From positions 2,732,501 to 2,796,500 of the forward strand of contig NZ_CP146606.1 of NCBI RefSeq assembly GCF_032842945.2: a stretch of 64,000 bases of DNA, in the 5' to 3' direction. Below are positions 1 to 8,834 of this stretch, piece after piece. The translations under genes were made by a program, and so were the position numbers. The notes beneath the pieces are model-generated. The model ran no database searches. It was given only the letters and a program-made list of their open reading frames with translations, and was not told where the DNA came from. Origin of the DNA: Roseovarius sp. W115 (lineage in GTDB: Bacteria; Pseudomonadota; Alphaproteobacteria; Rhodobacterales; Rhodobacteraceae). Numbering within the stretch: position 1 is the first letter of the stretch; every line of letters starts with the position of its first letter.

Positions 1-185
1 GGCAGGATTATCCGGCTGGATCACTTATCTGGAACGCGGCGGGCGATCCCCACGCCACAAGGGTCTATGACCAGCCATTCATCTCGGTCTTTGTCTGGCT
101 CGAGAACGTGCATTCACCCTGCAACGTGATCCATTTCGACGACTGGGCCGAGGTCGAACAGGATCTTTCCAAGCAGCCTGATTGA
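1..185 (+). CDS. 3' end of an unrecognised gene (partial)
   Basis: An open frame enters from the left edge and stops at TGA 183-185, giving about 60 C-terminal residues. The stretch contains VYDQPFISVFVWLENVHSPC and then an acidic, Trp-containing tail ending KQPD. Codon use fits the following gene, and the stop lies 11 bp before its ATG, so the two are probably co-transcribed. I do not recognise the family from this fragment. The position directly upstream of beta-oxidation genes suggests an acyl-CoA or aromatic-acid context, but this is inference only. Confidence 0.5.
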   Translation, partial: QDYPAGSLIWNAAGDPHATRVYDQPFISVFVWLENVHSPCNVIHFDDWAEVEQDLSKQPD

Positions 186-196
186 GGTTTCCGAAC

Positions 197-2317
197 ATGA
201 TTTCCATTGAACGCACCGAGGGTGTCGCTTTCATCGAACTGAATGCCCCGCCGGTTAACGCCCTCGGCCTGAAGATGCGGCAGGCGATGTCTAGGGCCAT
301 TCACGACCTTGAATCTGATGACCAGGTCACAGCCATCGTTCTGTGTTCGGCCCTGCCGTTCTTTTGTGGCGGCGCTGATATCGTTGAGTTCCGCACCAGG
401 GCTGTTTGGGACAAGCCGGACCTGCCGGACCTGTGTGTCACGATTGAAACCAGCAGGAAGCCGGTTATCGCAGCGATAGCAGGCCCTGCGATGGGAGGTG
501 CTCTGGAGATTGCGCTTGCCTGTGATTACCGTGTCGCGACTCCGGATGCCGTGATGGGCCTGCCTGAGATCAAACTGGGGCTGCTGCCCGGTGCCGGCGG
601 CACCCAGCGACTACCCCGGATTGCAGGGCTGGAAGCGGCAACGCAGATGATCCTGTCGGGTGATCCTGTGAATGGCGAATATGCCCTGTCTTGCGGGCTG
701 GTCGACGCGCTGATTGAGAACAACCGGGATTTTCGCGCGCATGTTTTGGGTTTCGCTACCCGTGTCAGCCAAGAGGGCGATCCGAAACGCAGTTGCGCGG
801 ATATGACCGTCACACACCCTGATCCAAAGGGATTTCTCGCGGGTTTCCGAGATCAGATTGCACCAAAGTCCAAAAACCTTGTCGCCCCTGAACGATGCCT
901 GAAATCGCTTCAAGCCGCGTGCGAATTGCCGCTGACCCAAGGGCTGGGACAGGAAAAGGCAGGATTTGCCGAATTGCTCGACACACCTCAATCGCGCGCG
1001 GGGCGGCATCTGTTCTTTGCAGAGCGTGAATGCACCAAGGTTCCGGGCGTTACTCGTGCTGACCGACCACGTGACATTTCATCGGTCGCCGTGATCGGCG
1101 CAGGAACAATGGGGCGCGGCATTGCCATCGCCTTTCTGCAGGCGGGGTATCCGGTCACGCTTCTTGAAACTACGCAAGGCGCGCTCGAACTGGGGCTGGA
1201 AAAGGTCCGGGAGCATTTCCAGCGCGCGACCCAAAAAGGGCGGCTCAGTGCCGATCGGGCAGAGGCAATCGCCGCCAACGCCACCGGGACGCTCAGCTAC
1301 GGCGACCTTGCAGAGGCCGACCTGATCATTGAAGCGGCGTTTGAAAGCATGAATGTCAAACGCCAAATTTTTGAAGCGTTAGACCGGCACGCAAAACCTG
1401 GCGCGATACTGGCCTCAAACACATCGACGTTGGATCTTGATGAAATCGCCGCAGTGACGTCACGCCCGGAGGATGTGATTGGTCTCCATTTCTTCAGCCC
1501 GGCGAACGTCATGTGCTTGCTAGAGGTGGTGCGGGGCGCCAAGACCGCTCCCGATGTCATTGCAACGGCAATCACGGTCGCAAAGAAGATCCGAAAGCTC
1601 CCTGTCACGGTTGGCGTGTGCTACGGCTTTGTTGGAAACCGGATGCTGGAACCATACTTCCGCGAAGGATCCCGTCTGCTTCTTGAGGGGACGACGCCGA
1701 AACAGGTGGATGACGTCCTTGAAGGCTTCGGCATGGCCATGGGCATTCACGCGATGGCAGATCTGGCCGGAGTCGATGTGGGCGCCCGCGTGCGTCAGGA
1801 ACGGCGTAGTGAAATCGCGCATGACCCGACATACCAGGCTGTGCAGGACAGGTTGTTTGAACTAGGCCGACTGGGTCAGAAAACCGGGCGAGGAAGCTAT
1901 GTCTACGAGGGACGGACACGGGTCGAAGACCCTGAGATAGTTCAAATCAGTGCCCATTTGGCGGACCTGCATGGTGTGAAGCGCAGGGACATCGAAGATC
2001 AGGAAATCCTTGAACGTTGTCTGTTCCCCCTGATCAACGAGGGCTTCTTGATCCTTGAAGAGGGCATTGCAACGCGCCCGGGTGATTGCGACCTGATCTG
2101 GGTCAATGGCTATGGCTTTCCGGACTGGCGTGGCGGCCCAATGCACTATGCCGATGAGATTGGATTGAGCCAGATTCTGGAACGAATGAACCACTATCGG
2201 CAGTCGCTTGGTACCTATGGCGAGATGTGGTTCACACCTGCGCCTTTGTTGGAAGACCTCGCAACCTCGGGCGTGACACTTGCCGCGCATTTTGATGCCA
2301 AAAAGGAAAAATCATGA
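197..2317 (+). CDS. fadJ: Bifunctional enoyl-CoA hydratase / 3-hydroxyacyl-CoA dehydrogenase (FadJ/FadB type)
   Basis: A 706-residue multifunctional beta-oxidation enzyme that hydrates 2-enoyl-CoA and oxidises the L-3-hydroxyacyl-CoA with NAD+. Residues 1-270 form the crotonase fold. Two candidate catalytic glutamates are visible: E104 in GGALEIALACDYR and E124 in LPEIKLGLLPGAGG. A Rossmann motif VIGAGTMGRGIAIAF follows near residue 295, then the dehydrogenase signature IGLHFFSPANVM and two C-terminal 3HCDH domains. I chose ATG 197 because GAGG at 184-187 sits 9 bases upstream; a TTG at 182 in the same frame overlaps the previous stop. Its stop overlaps the thiolase start (ATGA), so the pair is translationally coupled. 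The exact fadJ/fadB/fadN assignment is uncertain. Confidence 0.93.
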   Translation: MISIERTEGVAFIELNAPPVNALGLKMRQAMSRAIHDLESDDQVTAIVLCSALPFFCGGADIVEFRTRAVWDKPDLPDLCVTIETSRKPVIAAIAGPAMGGALEIALACDYRVATPDAVMGLPEIKLGLLPGAGGTQRLPRIAGLEAATQMILSGDPVNGEYALSCGLVDALIENNRDFRAHVLGFATRVSQEGDPKRSCADMTVTHPDPKGFLAGFRDQIAPKSKNLVAPERCLKSLQAACELPLTQGLGQEKAGFAELLDTPQSRAGRHLFFAERECTKVPGVTRADRPRDISSVAVIGAGTMGRGIAIAFLQAGYPVTLLETTQGALELGLEKVREHFQRATQKGRLSADRAEAIAANATGTLSYGDLAEADLIIEAAFESMNVKRQIFEALDRHAKPGAILASNTSTLDLDEIAAVTSRPEDVIGLHFFSPANVMCLLEVVRGAKTAPDVIATAITVAKKIRKLPVTVGVCYGFVGNRMLEPYFREGSRLLLEGTTPKQVDDVLEGFGMAMGIHAMADLAGVDVGARVRQERRSEIAHDPTYQAVQDRLFELGRLGQKTGRGSYVYEGRTRVEDPEIVQISAHLADLHGVKRRDIEDQEILERCLFPLINEGFLILEEGIATRPGDCDLIWVNGYGFPDWRGGPMHYADEIGLSQILERMNHYRQSLGTYGEMWFTPAPLLEDLATSGVTLAAHFDAKKEKS

Positions 2318-3498
2318 GAGAAGCCGTCATCGTCTCAACCGCACGAACCCCTATTGGGGTGGCCTTCAAAGGTGCGCTGAACAACATCAAATCCCCCACC
2401 ATGATGGGGCACGCCATTCAGCACGCAGTTGAACGTGCAGGCGTGGACCCCGGTTCGATCGAAGATGTTGTCATCGGATCGGTCCTGACTGCGGGAACCG
2501 CAGGCATGAATGTCGCCCGGTTGTCGGCGCTGGCCGCGGGCCTCCCCAATACGGTGGCAGGACAGACGATCGACAGGCAATGTTCATCCGGGTTGATGGC
2601 CATCGCGACGGCTGCAAAGCAGGTCATTGTGGATGGTCAGAACGTCGCCGTTGCTGGCGGGCAGGAAAATATTTCAGCCCTGCAGAATGCCTATCTGAAA
2701 TGGGCGGACGATGAGAAAGATCCAAACGTTATCGCGAGGTCCGAGCATGCCTACATGCCGATGCTGATGACGGCGGAAAATGTGGCGCGGACCTATGGGA
2801 TCAGCCGCGAGGTGCAGGATGAATACGCAGCGCTATCACAGGACCGGACAGCACGTGCTCAGGCCGCTGGCGCCTTCGACGATGAGATCGTTCCGATCAC
2901 TGCGATAAAGCGGGTCAAGAACCGCGAAACTGGAGAGGAAACCCTGGAAGAGGTGACCTTGTCAAAAGACGAAGGCAACCGGCCGGGCACGACGGCCGAA
3001 ACTCTTGGCCAGCTAAACCCGGTTGTCGAAGGCGGCGTGATCACTGCCGGAAACGCAAGCCAGCTATCTGACGGGGCCTCGGCTTGTGTTCTCATGGAAG
3101 GCAAAATGGCTGAGCAGCGGGGCCTCACACCGCTAGGTATCTATCGCGGTATGGCAGTTTCAGGAAACGCACCGGAAGAGATGGGCGTCGGCCCGATCTT
3201 TGCAATTCCAAAGCTGCTTAAGAATGCAGGTCTTCGCATCGAAGACATCGGCCTTTGGGAGCTTAACGAAGCCTTTGCCTGCCAGGTTCTCTATTGCCGC
3301 GACCATCTTGGGATCGATCCCGAAATCTACAATGTGAACGGCGGTGCCATCTCGATCGGCCATCCCTATGGTATGACAGGCGCGAGACAAGTCGGGCATG
3401 CTCTGCTTGAAGGGAGGCGTCGTGGTGTGAAATACGTGGTTACGTCCATGTGTGTTGGCGGAGGCATAGGGGCCGCAGCGTTGTTCGAAGTCGCCTGA
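2314..3498 (+). CDS. Acetyl-CoA C-acyltransferase (thiolase)
   Basis: A 394-residue thiolase that cleaves 3-ketoacyl-CoA with CoA, the last step after the upstream bifunctional enzyme. The acyl-carrying cysteine is C90 in DRQCSSGLMAIA. The C-terminal pair is His in ISIGHPYGMTGAR and Cys in TSMCVGGGIGAA. Length is normal for the family (390-400). The ATG overlaps the upstream stop by four bases (ATGA), so translation is coupled and the two products probably work as a beta-oxidation complex. FadA, PaaJ and PhaA cannot be told apart by eye. The adjacent bifunctional hydratase/dehydrogenase favours a catabolic role. Confidence 0.93.
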   Translation: MREAVIVSTARTPIGVAFKGALNNIKSPTMMGHAIQHAVERAGVDPGSIEDVVIGSVLTAGTAGMNVARLSALAAGLPNTVAGQTIDRQCSSGLMAIATAAKQVIVDGQNVAVAGGQENISALQNAYLKWADDEKDPNVIARSEHAYMPMLMTAENVARTYGISREVQDEYAALSQDRTARAQAAGAFDDEIVPITAIKRVKNRETGEETLEEVTLSKDEGNRPGTTAETLGQLNPVVEGGVITAGNASQLSDGASACVLMEGKMAEQRGLTPLGIYRGMAVSGNAPEEMGVGPIFAIPKLLKNAGLRIEDIGLWELNEAFACQVLYCRDHLGIDPEIYNVNGGAISIGHPYGMTGARQVGHALLEGRRRGVKYVVTSMCVGGGIGAAALFEVA

Positions 3499-3712
3499 CC
3501 CTGCTGAAATGAGTTCAGACAAAAAGTTACCTGGCTGCGACATTGACATCTGGCATCTGTGAAAGTCGCTTTGTTCCCGCACCGCGTTTTATGTCGGGCG
3601 CAATGTGCAATTAGCAGCCGTTTGAGAACTCGCAGCGAAAGTCTGAAAGGTCCCGCATAGCCGCCACTCCTTCACCTTACCAAATGCACGGAATCAAGGT
3701 GCGGCACGCGCC

Positions 3713-3902
3713 GCCGTGCCAGCGACGGACCGGCCCGTCACGCCAGAGGCGTGCCGACATGAGATGGCGCAACTTTGGTGCGACAGGGCCGTCGCTTTGG
3801 CTGAGGTCTGTGCAACGAAATTCCTGCAGGCGAAACTGGTTGGCATAAAGTGCGTTTATCGCAACATAGTCGCGCCGTCCCCCGGTCCGTCGCTGGCACG
3901 GC
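3713..3902. repeat. 190-bp element bounded by 21-bp perfect inverted repeats
   Basis: Bases 3713-3733 (starting GCCGTGCCAGCGACGG) are the exact reverse complement of 3882-3902. The 148 bp between them holds no convincing gene but includes a small hairpin CACGCC-aga-GGCGTG at 3739-3753. Long perfect terminal repeats around a short non-coding core resemble a MITE or a remnant insertion element. I see no target-site duplication. It sits in the fabB upstream region beside REP-like palindromes. Confidence 0.6.
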
Positions 3903-3916
3903 TATCATTTCGCGCA

Positions 3917-3974
3917 GTCCCGGACTTGATCCGGGACCTCCCAACCCAAAGAGACCCCGGGTCAGGCCCGGGGC
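3917..3974. repeat. Pair of REP-like palindromes upstream of fabB
   Basis: Two adjacent hairpins are visible: TCCCGGA-cttga-TCCGGGA at 3918-3936 and CCCCGGG-tcagg-CCCGGGG at 3955-3973. The motif CCCGGACTTGATCCGGGA is a form I know as a dispersed intergenic repeat in alphaproteobacteria. It lies about 100 bp before the fabB start, where it could also act as an mRNA structure or as a terminator for read-through from the left. It holds no gene. Confidence 0.7.
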
Positions 3975-4076
3975 AGCGCACCGCATTTCGCGCGTTGCGC
4001 CCGCACTGTCCTAACCGCTTGCCCCTCAACAACGGCTGTCCTACACATAACGAGACCAACCAAGGGGGAGAGCGCA

Positions 4077-5306
4077 ATGCGCCGTGTCGTCGTCACAGGC
4101 TTGGGGATTGTCTCCAGCATTGGCAACAACGCAGATGATGTTCTGTCCTCTTTGAAAGAGGGCAGATCGGGCATCACCGCGAACGCGTCTATGGCCGAGC
4201 ATGGCTTTCGCAGTCAGGTGGCCGGGGCACTTAACATTGATGTCACCGAGCATATCGACAAGCGGGCCTTGCGGTTCATGGGGCCAGGGGCGGCCTATGC
4301 GCATATTGCCATGAGCCAAGCGATTGCCAATGCCGGGCTTGAAGAGAACGAGGTTTCCAATCCACGCACGGGCGTTGTGGCAGGCTCTGGCGGGCCATCC
4401 ACCTCGGCCATGCTGGCGGCGCATCAGGCGGTTCTGAAATCCGGGGCGACCAAGCGGGTTGGCCCTTTTGCTGTGCCCAAGACCATGTGTTCGACGGTGT
4501 CGGCCAATCTCAGCACCGCGTTCAAGATCAAGGGGATCAACTATTCCATCACCTCGGCCTGTTCGACCTCGCTGCATTGCATCGGCAACGCGGCCGAGCA
4601 GATCATGATGGGCAAGCAGGATGTGATGTTTGCTGGTGGTGGGGAAGAGTTGGACTGGACGCTGTCTTGCCTCTTTGACGCCATGGGCGCGATGAGCTCA
4701 AAATACAACGACACGCCAGAGCGCGCGAGCCGCGCCTTTGATGCGGATCGCGATGGGTTTGTGATCTCGGGCGGTGGCGGCATCGTTGTGCTGGAAGATC
4801 TGGAGCATGCCAAGGCGCGCGGTGCGAAAATCTATGCCGAGGTCACAGGCTATGCGGCAACGTCCGATGGTCATGACATGGTTGCCCCCTCGGGCGAGGG
4901 CGGCGAGCGGGCCATGCGCCTGGCGCTCAGCCAGCTCAGCAATGAGCGCAAAGTGGGCTATATCAACGCTCATGGCACCTCGACGCCGGTGGGTGATGTG
5001 GGTGAGGTCGAGGCGGTGCGCCGCATCTTTGGCGAAGGCCATGTGCCCCCCATCAGCTCAACCAAATCCATGACGGGGCATAGCCAAGGGGCCACAGGCG
5101 CGCAGGAGGCGATCTATTGCCTGCTGGCGCTGCACAATGATTTCATCATCCCGTCGATCAATGTCGACACGCTTGATCCCGGCATTCAACCGGCCGAGAT
5201 CGCGACAAGCCGCGTGGACGACGCGGGCCTTGATACGGTGATGACCAACAGTTTCGGTTTTGGCGGCACGAATGGCTCGATGTTGCTGAGCAAGTTTGAC
5301 GGATAG
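4077..5306 (+). CDS. fabB: 3-oxoacyl-ACP synthase I (FabB)
   Basis: A 409-residue condensing enzyme of type II fatty-acid synthesis that extends acyl-ACP with malonyl-ACP in the cytosol. FabB enzymes are also needed for the unsaturated branch. The nucleophile is C162 in SITSACSTSLHCIG. The two histidines of the Cys-His-His triad lie in INAHGTSTPVGD and KSMTGHSQGATGA. The start ATG 4077 is preceded by GGGGGAG (4063-4070). fabI follows after a 7-bp gap, so the two are co-transcribed. In many alphaproteobacteria fabA lies directly upstream; here that place is taken by the repeat-containing spacer. Confidence 0.96.
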   Translation: MRRVVVTGLGIVSSIGNNADDVLSSLKEGRSGITANASMAEHGFRSQVAGALNIDVTEHIDKRALRFMGPGAAYAHIAMSQAIANAGLEENEVSNPRTGVVAGSGGPSTSAMLAAHQAVLKSGATKRVGPFAVPKTMCSTVSANLSTAFKIKGINYSITSACSTSLHCIGNAAEQIMMGKQDVMFAGGGEELDWTLSCLFDAMGAMSSKYNDTPERASRAFDADRDGFVISGGGGIVVLEDLEHAKARGAKIYAEVTGYAATSDGHDMVAPSGEGGERAMRLALSQLSNERKVGYINAHGTSTPVGDVGEVEAVRRIFGEGHVPPISSTKSMTGHSQGATGAQEAIYCLLALHNDFIIPSINVDTLDPGIQPAEIATSRVDDAGLDTVMTNSFGFGGTNGSMLLSKFDG

Positions 5307-5313
5307 GACACCC

Positions 5314-6105
5314 ATGATGCACTCAATGAAAGGCAAACGTGGCCTGATCATGGGCGTCGCCAATGATCGCTCAATCGCCTGGGGTATTGCCAAGGCTCTG
5401 CATGAGGCGGGGGCCGAGCTTGCCTTTTCCTACCAGGGCGAGGCCTTTGCCAAGCGGGTGGAGCCACTGGCAGAGTCGCTGGGGTCTGATATCCTGATGG
5501 ATGTGGATGTGACCGATGATGCCTCGATTGAGGCGGCGTTTGGCCGGCTGGGCGCACGCTGGCCGACGATAGATTTTGTCGTACATGCCATCGCGTTCTC
5601 CGATAAATCAGAGCTCTCGGGCCGGTTCCTCAACACAACGCGCCCCAATTTCAAGCACTCCATGGACATTTCGGTCTATTCCTTCATCGAGGTGGCGCGC
5701 CGCGCCTATCCCTTGATGAAAGAGAACGGGGGCACGATGCTCACGCTCACGTATCAGGGCTCAAACCGGGTTGTGCCCAATTACAACGTGATGGGCGTGG
5801 CCAAGGCCGCGCTTGAGGCGACGACACGTTATTTGGCCAATGATCTGGGCCCGGACAAAATCAGGGTCAATGCGATTTCACCTGGTCCAATGAAAACACT
5901 GGCCGGAGCGGCCATTGGCGGCGCACGCAAAACGTTTCGGCATACCGAGGATAATGCACCGATGCGGGCCAATGCCACGCTGGAAGCCATCGGCGGCACA
6001 GCGGTCTATCTGGCCTCTGATGCAGGTGCTTGCACCACGGGCGAGGTGATCCGTGTTGACGGTGGTTATCATGTTCTGGGGATGCCTCAGCCTGAAAACC
6101 TTTGA
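5314..6105 (+). CDS. fabI: Enoyl-ACP reductase, NADH (FabI)
   Basis: A 263-residue SDR-fold enzyme that reduces trans-2-enoyl-ACP in the final step of each elongation cycle. It has the FabI-type nucleotide motif GVANDRSIAWGIA and the catalytic Y-x6-K pattern in YNVMGVAK, the spacing typical of FabI rather than generic SDRs (Y-x3-K). ATG 5314 (or the adjacent ATG 5317) is chosen over an in-frame TTG at 5296 because the latter lies inside the end of fabB, while TAGGA at 5304-5308 serves the ATG. It forms an operon with fabB. FabI is the usual target of triclosan-type inhibitors. Confidence 0.96.
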   Translation: MMHSMKGKRGLIMGVANDRSIAWGIAKALHEAGAELAFSYQGEAFAKRVEPLAESLGSDILMDVDVTDDASIEAAFGRLGARWPTIDFVVHAIAFSDKSELSGRFLNTTRPNFKHSMDISVYSFIEVARRAYPLMKENGGTMLTLTYQGSNRVVPNYNVMGVAKAALEATTRYLANDLGPDKIRVNAISPGPMKTLAGAAIGGARKTFRHTEDNAPMRANATLEAIGGTAVYLASDAGACTTGEVIRVDGGYHVLGMPQPENL

Positions 6106-6206
6106 GTCAAACCAGGCTTGAAGCCTAAGGCGCCGCGCTCAGGAATGTCGCGATTTGAACAGTGCATTGCCCAAATCTTGCCATCAAAGCTTGGCAAGCT
6201 TTGCGG

Positions 6207-6518
6207 ATGACTGCTGCTGCCAGACCAGAATTCTCGCGTGCTGACATCAATAAAGCACGGTCCGTAAGGGCAAAGCGCGCTGCGTCCTATGTGCGTGCGG
6301 GCCTCATCATCGCGGTGATGGCTGCGGCGTGGCAAGAGCGCGCCTTCTGGCCGTTCTTGCACGACCGGATGCAGCTTACCTATGACTTTGGATTGAACCT
6401 CTATGACAATTCCGCAGATGCCCGAGGGCAGATTGCGGCATTGACTGGGTTTGACAACCAAAGCTCCAACAGTGGCAGCACTGCGATTGTCGACACGCTC
6501 AAAAAGCTGAGCGAGTGA
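6207..6518 (+). CDS. Small hypothetical protein with one membrane segment
   Basis: A 103-residue open frame from ATG 6207. The N-terminal third is basic (ARPEFSRADINKARSVRAKR). One hydrophobic segment, YVRAGLIIAVMAAAW, lies near residues 31-45, and a polar C-terminal region follows. I do not recognise it. The codon use looks coding and the frame is open for longer than chance would suggest in GC-rich DNA, but there is no strong ribosome binding site. It follows fabI on the same strand after 100 bp. It may be a single-pass inner-membrane protein. Confidence 0.45.
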   Translation: MTAAARPEFSRADINKARSVRAKRAASYVRAGLIIAVMAAAWQERAFWPFLHDRMQLTYDFGLNLYDNSADARGQIAALTGFDNQSSNSGSTAIVDTLKKLSE

Positions 6519-6697
6519 CGGGCGGTCGCTTGTTCCCAAAGCATTATTGAACAACATTCGGCTGAAATAAGCTGATCTTGCGCGTGAGTGGTCACGAAGC
6601 TGTGACTCCTGCTGTTGAAGAAACTTCCATGACATAGCTCGGAAAACAGCACGTTTGTGCTAATTTCCTTATTTACAGCGGCAAAGGAGACATACCT

Positions 6698-7197
6698 ATG
6701 AGCAAGTCACTCCTCACTCGTCGTCATGTTCTGGCCGGTAGTGGCGCGGTTATGGCAACAGGCGCGTCGGGCCTGTTGGTGCCAGCGCGCGCTGAAGGCA
6801 TTGCACCGACTCCGACCATGCCGGGGGTGCAAACAACTATTATCCGGGCGCGCCGATTGTTGAGCGCATTGGCGGGGGCGGGTTTCTGATGACCGGGTCC
6901 GTGCGCCGCGCCGGAGACGGCGCACCGCTTGAGGGACGCCGCATCCAAATGTGGGCGCATACCACCGAAGGTCATGAACGTGAGCCAGAAAGCCACGGTG
7001 CGACACTCACCGATGCCCAGGGCGCGTTTCGCATGGACATGCCGCAGATTGTTCCTGCATTTGGCCAACCGCATGGCCATCTGGCCTATGATGCCGAGTT
7101 TGATGATGCCGCGTTTGAGACCGTGTTCCTGCGCCCCATTATGGCCAGTTCAAGCGATACCACGCTGCATGTTGAGTTCGTATTGAAACCGGTTTGA
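6698..7197 (+). pseudogene. Tat-exported intradiol-dioxygenase-like protein, frameshifted
   Basis: The first frame (from ATG 6698, with AAAGGAGA 11 bases upstream) encodes a twin-arginine signal (TRRHVLAGSGAVMATGASGL, cleavage after ARA). It then runs out of frame and stops at 6889. The second frame resumes the protein with NNYYPGAPIVERIGGGGFLM and continues to 7197. Restoring one G in the G5 run at 6823-6827 joins them into one protein of about 166 residues with the sense MPGGANNYYPG. The C-terminal part has the beta-sandwich and GQPHGHL histidines seen in intradiol ring-cleavage dioxygenase-like proteins, but the protein is short for a true catechol dioxygenase. It is either a real one-base deletion or a sequencing error. 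The membrane gene 28 bp downstream probably belongs to the same unit. Confidence 0.7.
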
Positions 7198-7225
7198 GCC
7201 AGGCTGTCGTATCGCCCTGCCAGTC

Positions 7226-7816
7226 ATGCGTGCCACTCTGATTTGGGTTGCCGTTGGGCTGGCCGTTGTCGTGCCTGTGTTGGCCGCAACGCAGAGTCCG
7301 TTATTGCAATGGCGGGAGCCAGTTTACATCATCGCGGGGTTTGCTGGCATCTTGGGTCTGGCCCTGATGCTGTTGCAGCCACTCCTGGCGGTCGGGGTCT
7401 TACCCGGATTGCCAGCATTGACAGGTCGGCGTGTGCATCGCTGGATTGGTGCCAGTCTGGTTTTGGCCGTCGTGGTGCATGTCGTGGGATTATGGATCAC
7501 AAGCCCGCCGGATGTCGTTGATGTGCTGCTCTTCCGATCACCCACGCCGTTCTCGGTCTGGGGCGTTATCGCAATGTGGGCTGTGTTTTTGGCGGCGCTT
7601 CTCGCACTTCTGAGAAAGCGCCTTCGACTTGGTCCCAGGCTTTGGCGCCGGGGTCATACCAGCCTAGCCGCCGTGATTATCACCGGAACCGTGGTCCATG
7701 CGCTCTTGATCGAAGGGGCGATGGAGCCCATCAGCAAATGGGCGCTTTGCATACTCGTTGGTGCGGTTTTCCTAAAGGCTGTGATCGACCTGCGCATCTG
7801 GGCGCGGCGGCGTTAA
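7226..7816 (+). CDS. Ferric reductase-like transmembrane protein
   Basis: A 196-residue integral membrane protein with about six hydrophobic segments. Two of them carry paired histidines: RVHRWIGASLVLAVVVHVVG and GHTSLAAVIITGTVVHALL. Spaced His pairs on consecutive helices are the haem b ligands of the ferric-reductase-like (FRD/MsrQ-type) family. It probably moves electrons across the inner membrane to a periplasmic partner. The preceding gene encodes a Tat-exported dioxygenase-like protein, which could be that partner (inference). The stop codon lies in the arm of a hairpin shared with the convergent gene. Confidence 0.75.
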   Translation: MRATLIWVAVGLAVVVPVLAATQSPLLQWREPVYIIAGFAGILGLALMLLQPLLAVGVLPGLPALTGRRVHRWIGASLVLAVVVHVVGLWITSPPDVVDVLLFRSPTPFSVWGVIAMWAVFLAALLALLRKRLRLGPRLWRRGHTSLAAVIITGTVVHALLIEGAMEPISKWALCILVGAVFLKAVIDLRIWARRR

Positions 7817-7858
7817 AGCGTTTCGCTGATGTCTCAGGTTGAAGGTGAGGCGCTTTAA
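7813..7858. terminator. Hairpin between convergent genes; half copy of a dispersed palindrome
   Basis: TTAAAGCG at 7813-7820 pairs with CGCTTTAA at 7851-7858. Both flanking genes stop with TAA inside these arms (7814-7816 on +, 7857-7855 on -). The loop carries GCTGATGTCTCAGGT (7825-7839), which recurs in inverted orientation near 63940. It probably serves as a bidirectional terminator made from a repeat element. Confidence 0.6.
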
Positions 7859-8724
7859 AACCACTGGCCGGGTTCCATGAGACCCAAATCCAGCAATTGT
7901 CGCGAATGCCACTCGAACTGAGTTGAGTTGTGCCATTTGAAGGTCTCGATATCGAAGGTCGAGCCGGGGTTGCGCTTGAGCGCTTTGGCGGCGCGGAAAG
8001 AAATCACAGAGGCCGTGACGTTGTGGTGCCAGGGGCAGGCATAGGTGTTGTATTCTTCGTCATTGAACGTGTGATCGGCGCGCATCTTGAGCCCAGGCTT
8101 GGCGCGGAAAAGCGAGATCCGGTCAATCTTGCGCCGATCTTCGGGAATGTGCTCTTCATAGCGCCAGCGCAAACCGCCGAAGAAATTCAGCTGACGTTCC
8201 TTTGGGTGGTTGTGATTGTCCGGGTCGTTGCGTGCCAGAGCGTAGTAACCGGACTTGTCCAGATGCGCGTCTTCCAGCGACACGGCATTGGGATGCTTGT
8301 TCAAGTCCCCGGCATAGACATCCACCACGTAGGACAGCATTGCATCACGCCGTTCTTCGAAATGGAAGGTCAGCAATTCGCCCACCGTACGGTTCTCGCA
8401 GAACGGGTAGAACAGGTATTCTGCGTTGAAGCAGAAATAGAGCCATTGAGTGTTGACCGCCTGAATCACTTGGTTGATCAGGTCCACATAGGAGGCGTCG
8501 TGGGTGACATTGTATTCGATGCGGTGCACTTTGCGGGCCACATCATCGGCCAGCTTGAAATCCTTTGGCATAAAGCTCAGAACTGACTTGAACCCGCAAT
8601 CAAGGTGATGACGCAGCGTGGTGTCGACTTCGACCTCGTCTTCGATGAAAATCAACGCAATCGGCCCCTTGGCAAGGGCCTGGGGCTTTGCATTCAGGAA
8701 TGTTGTCAGATCTTCGTGCTGCAT
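7855..8724 (-). CDS. Conserved hypothetical protein, possibly glycosyltransferase-related
   Basis: A 289-residue soluble protein starting MQHEDLTTFLNAKPQALAKG. An earlier in-frame ATG exists at 8781, but the shorter form starts at the natural N-terminus of a folded domain (ALIFIEDEVEVDTTLRHHL). No signal peptide or membrane helix is seen. The N-terminal beta-alpha pattern and the acidic, aromatic-rich middle (WLYFCFNAEYLFYPFCENR) recall nucleotide-diphospho-sugar glycosyltransferases, but there is no clear DXD motif that I would trust. It is divergent from miaB with a 110-bp intergenic region, and convergent with the ferric reductase-like gene. Function unknown. Confidence 0.75.
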   Translation of the reverse strand: MQHEDLTTFLNAKPQALAKGPIALIFIEDEVEVDTTLRHHLDCGFKSVLSFMPKDFKLADDVARKVHRIEYNVTHDASYVDLINQVIQAVNTQWLYFCFNAEYLFYPFCENRTVGELLTFHFEERRDAMLSYVVDVYAGDLNKHPNAVSLEDAHLDKSGYYALARNDPDNHNHPKERQLNFFGGLRWRYEEHIPEDRRKIDRISLFRAKPGLKMRADHTFNDEEYNTYACPWHHNVTASVISFRAAKALKRNPGSTFDIETFKWHNSTQFEWHSRQLLDLGLMEPGQWF

Positions 8725-8834
8725 GTCGTTGTCTGCTCTTTTTGTGCAAGGTCGATCAAAACGCAGCGCATTGCAAGACATGGGTGGTTTGATGTAGGCA
8801 GGCGCCCTGAAACCGCGACAAAGGTGGGCGTCCC

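Noticed and set aside
3716..4138. A 140-codon plus-strand frame upstream of and into fabB
   Set aside because: It runs through the 21-bp inverted repeat and the REP-like palindromes, has no ribosome site and overlaps the real fabB start in another frame. Its protein has no plausible pattern.
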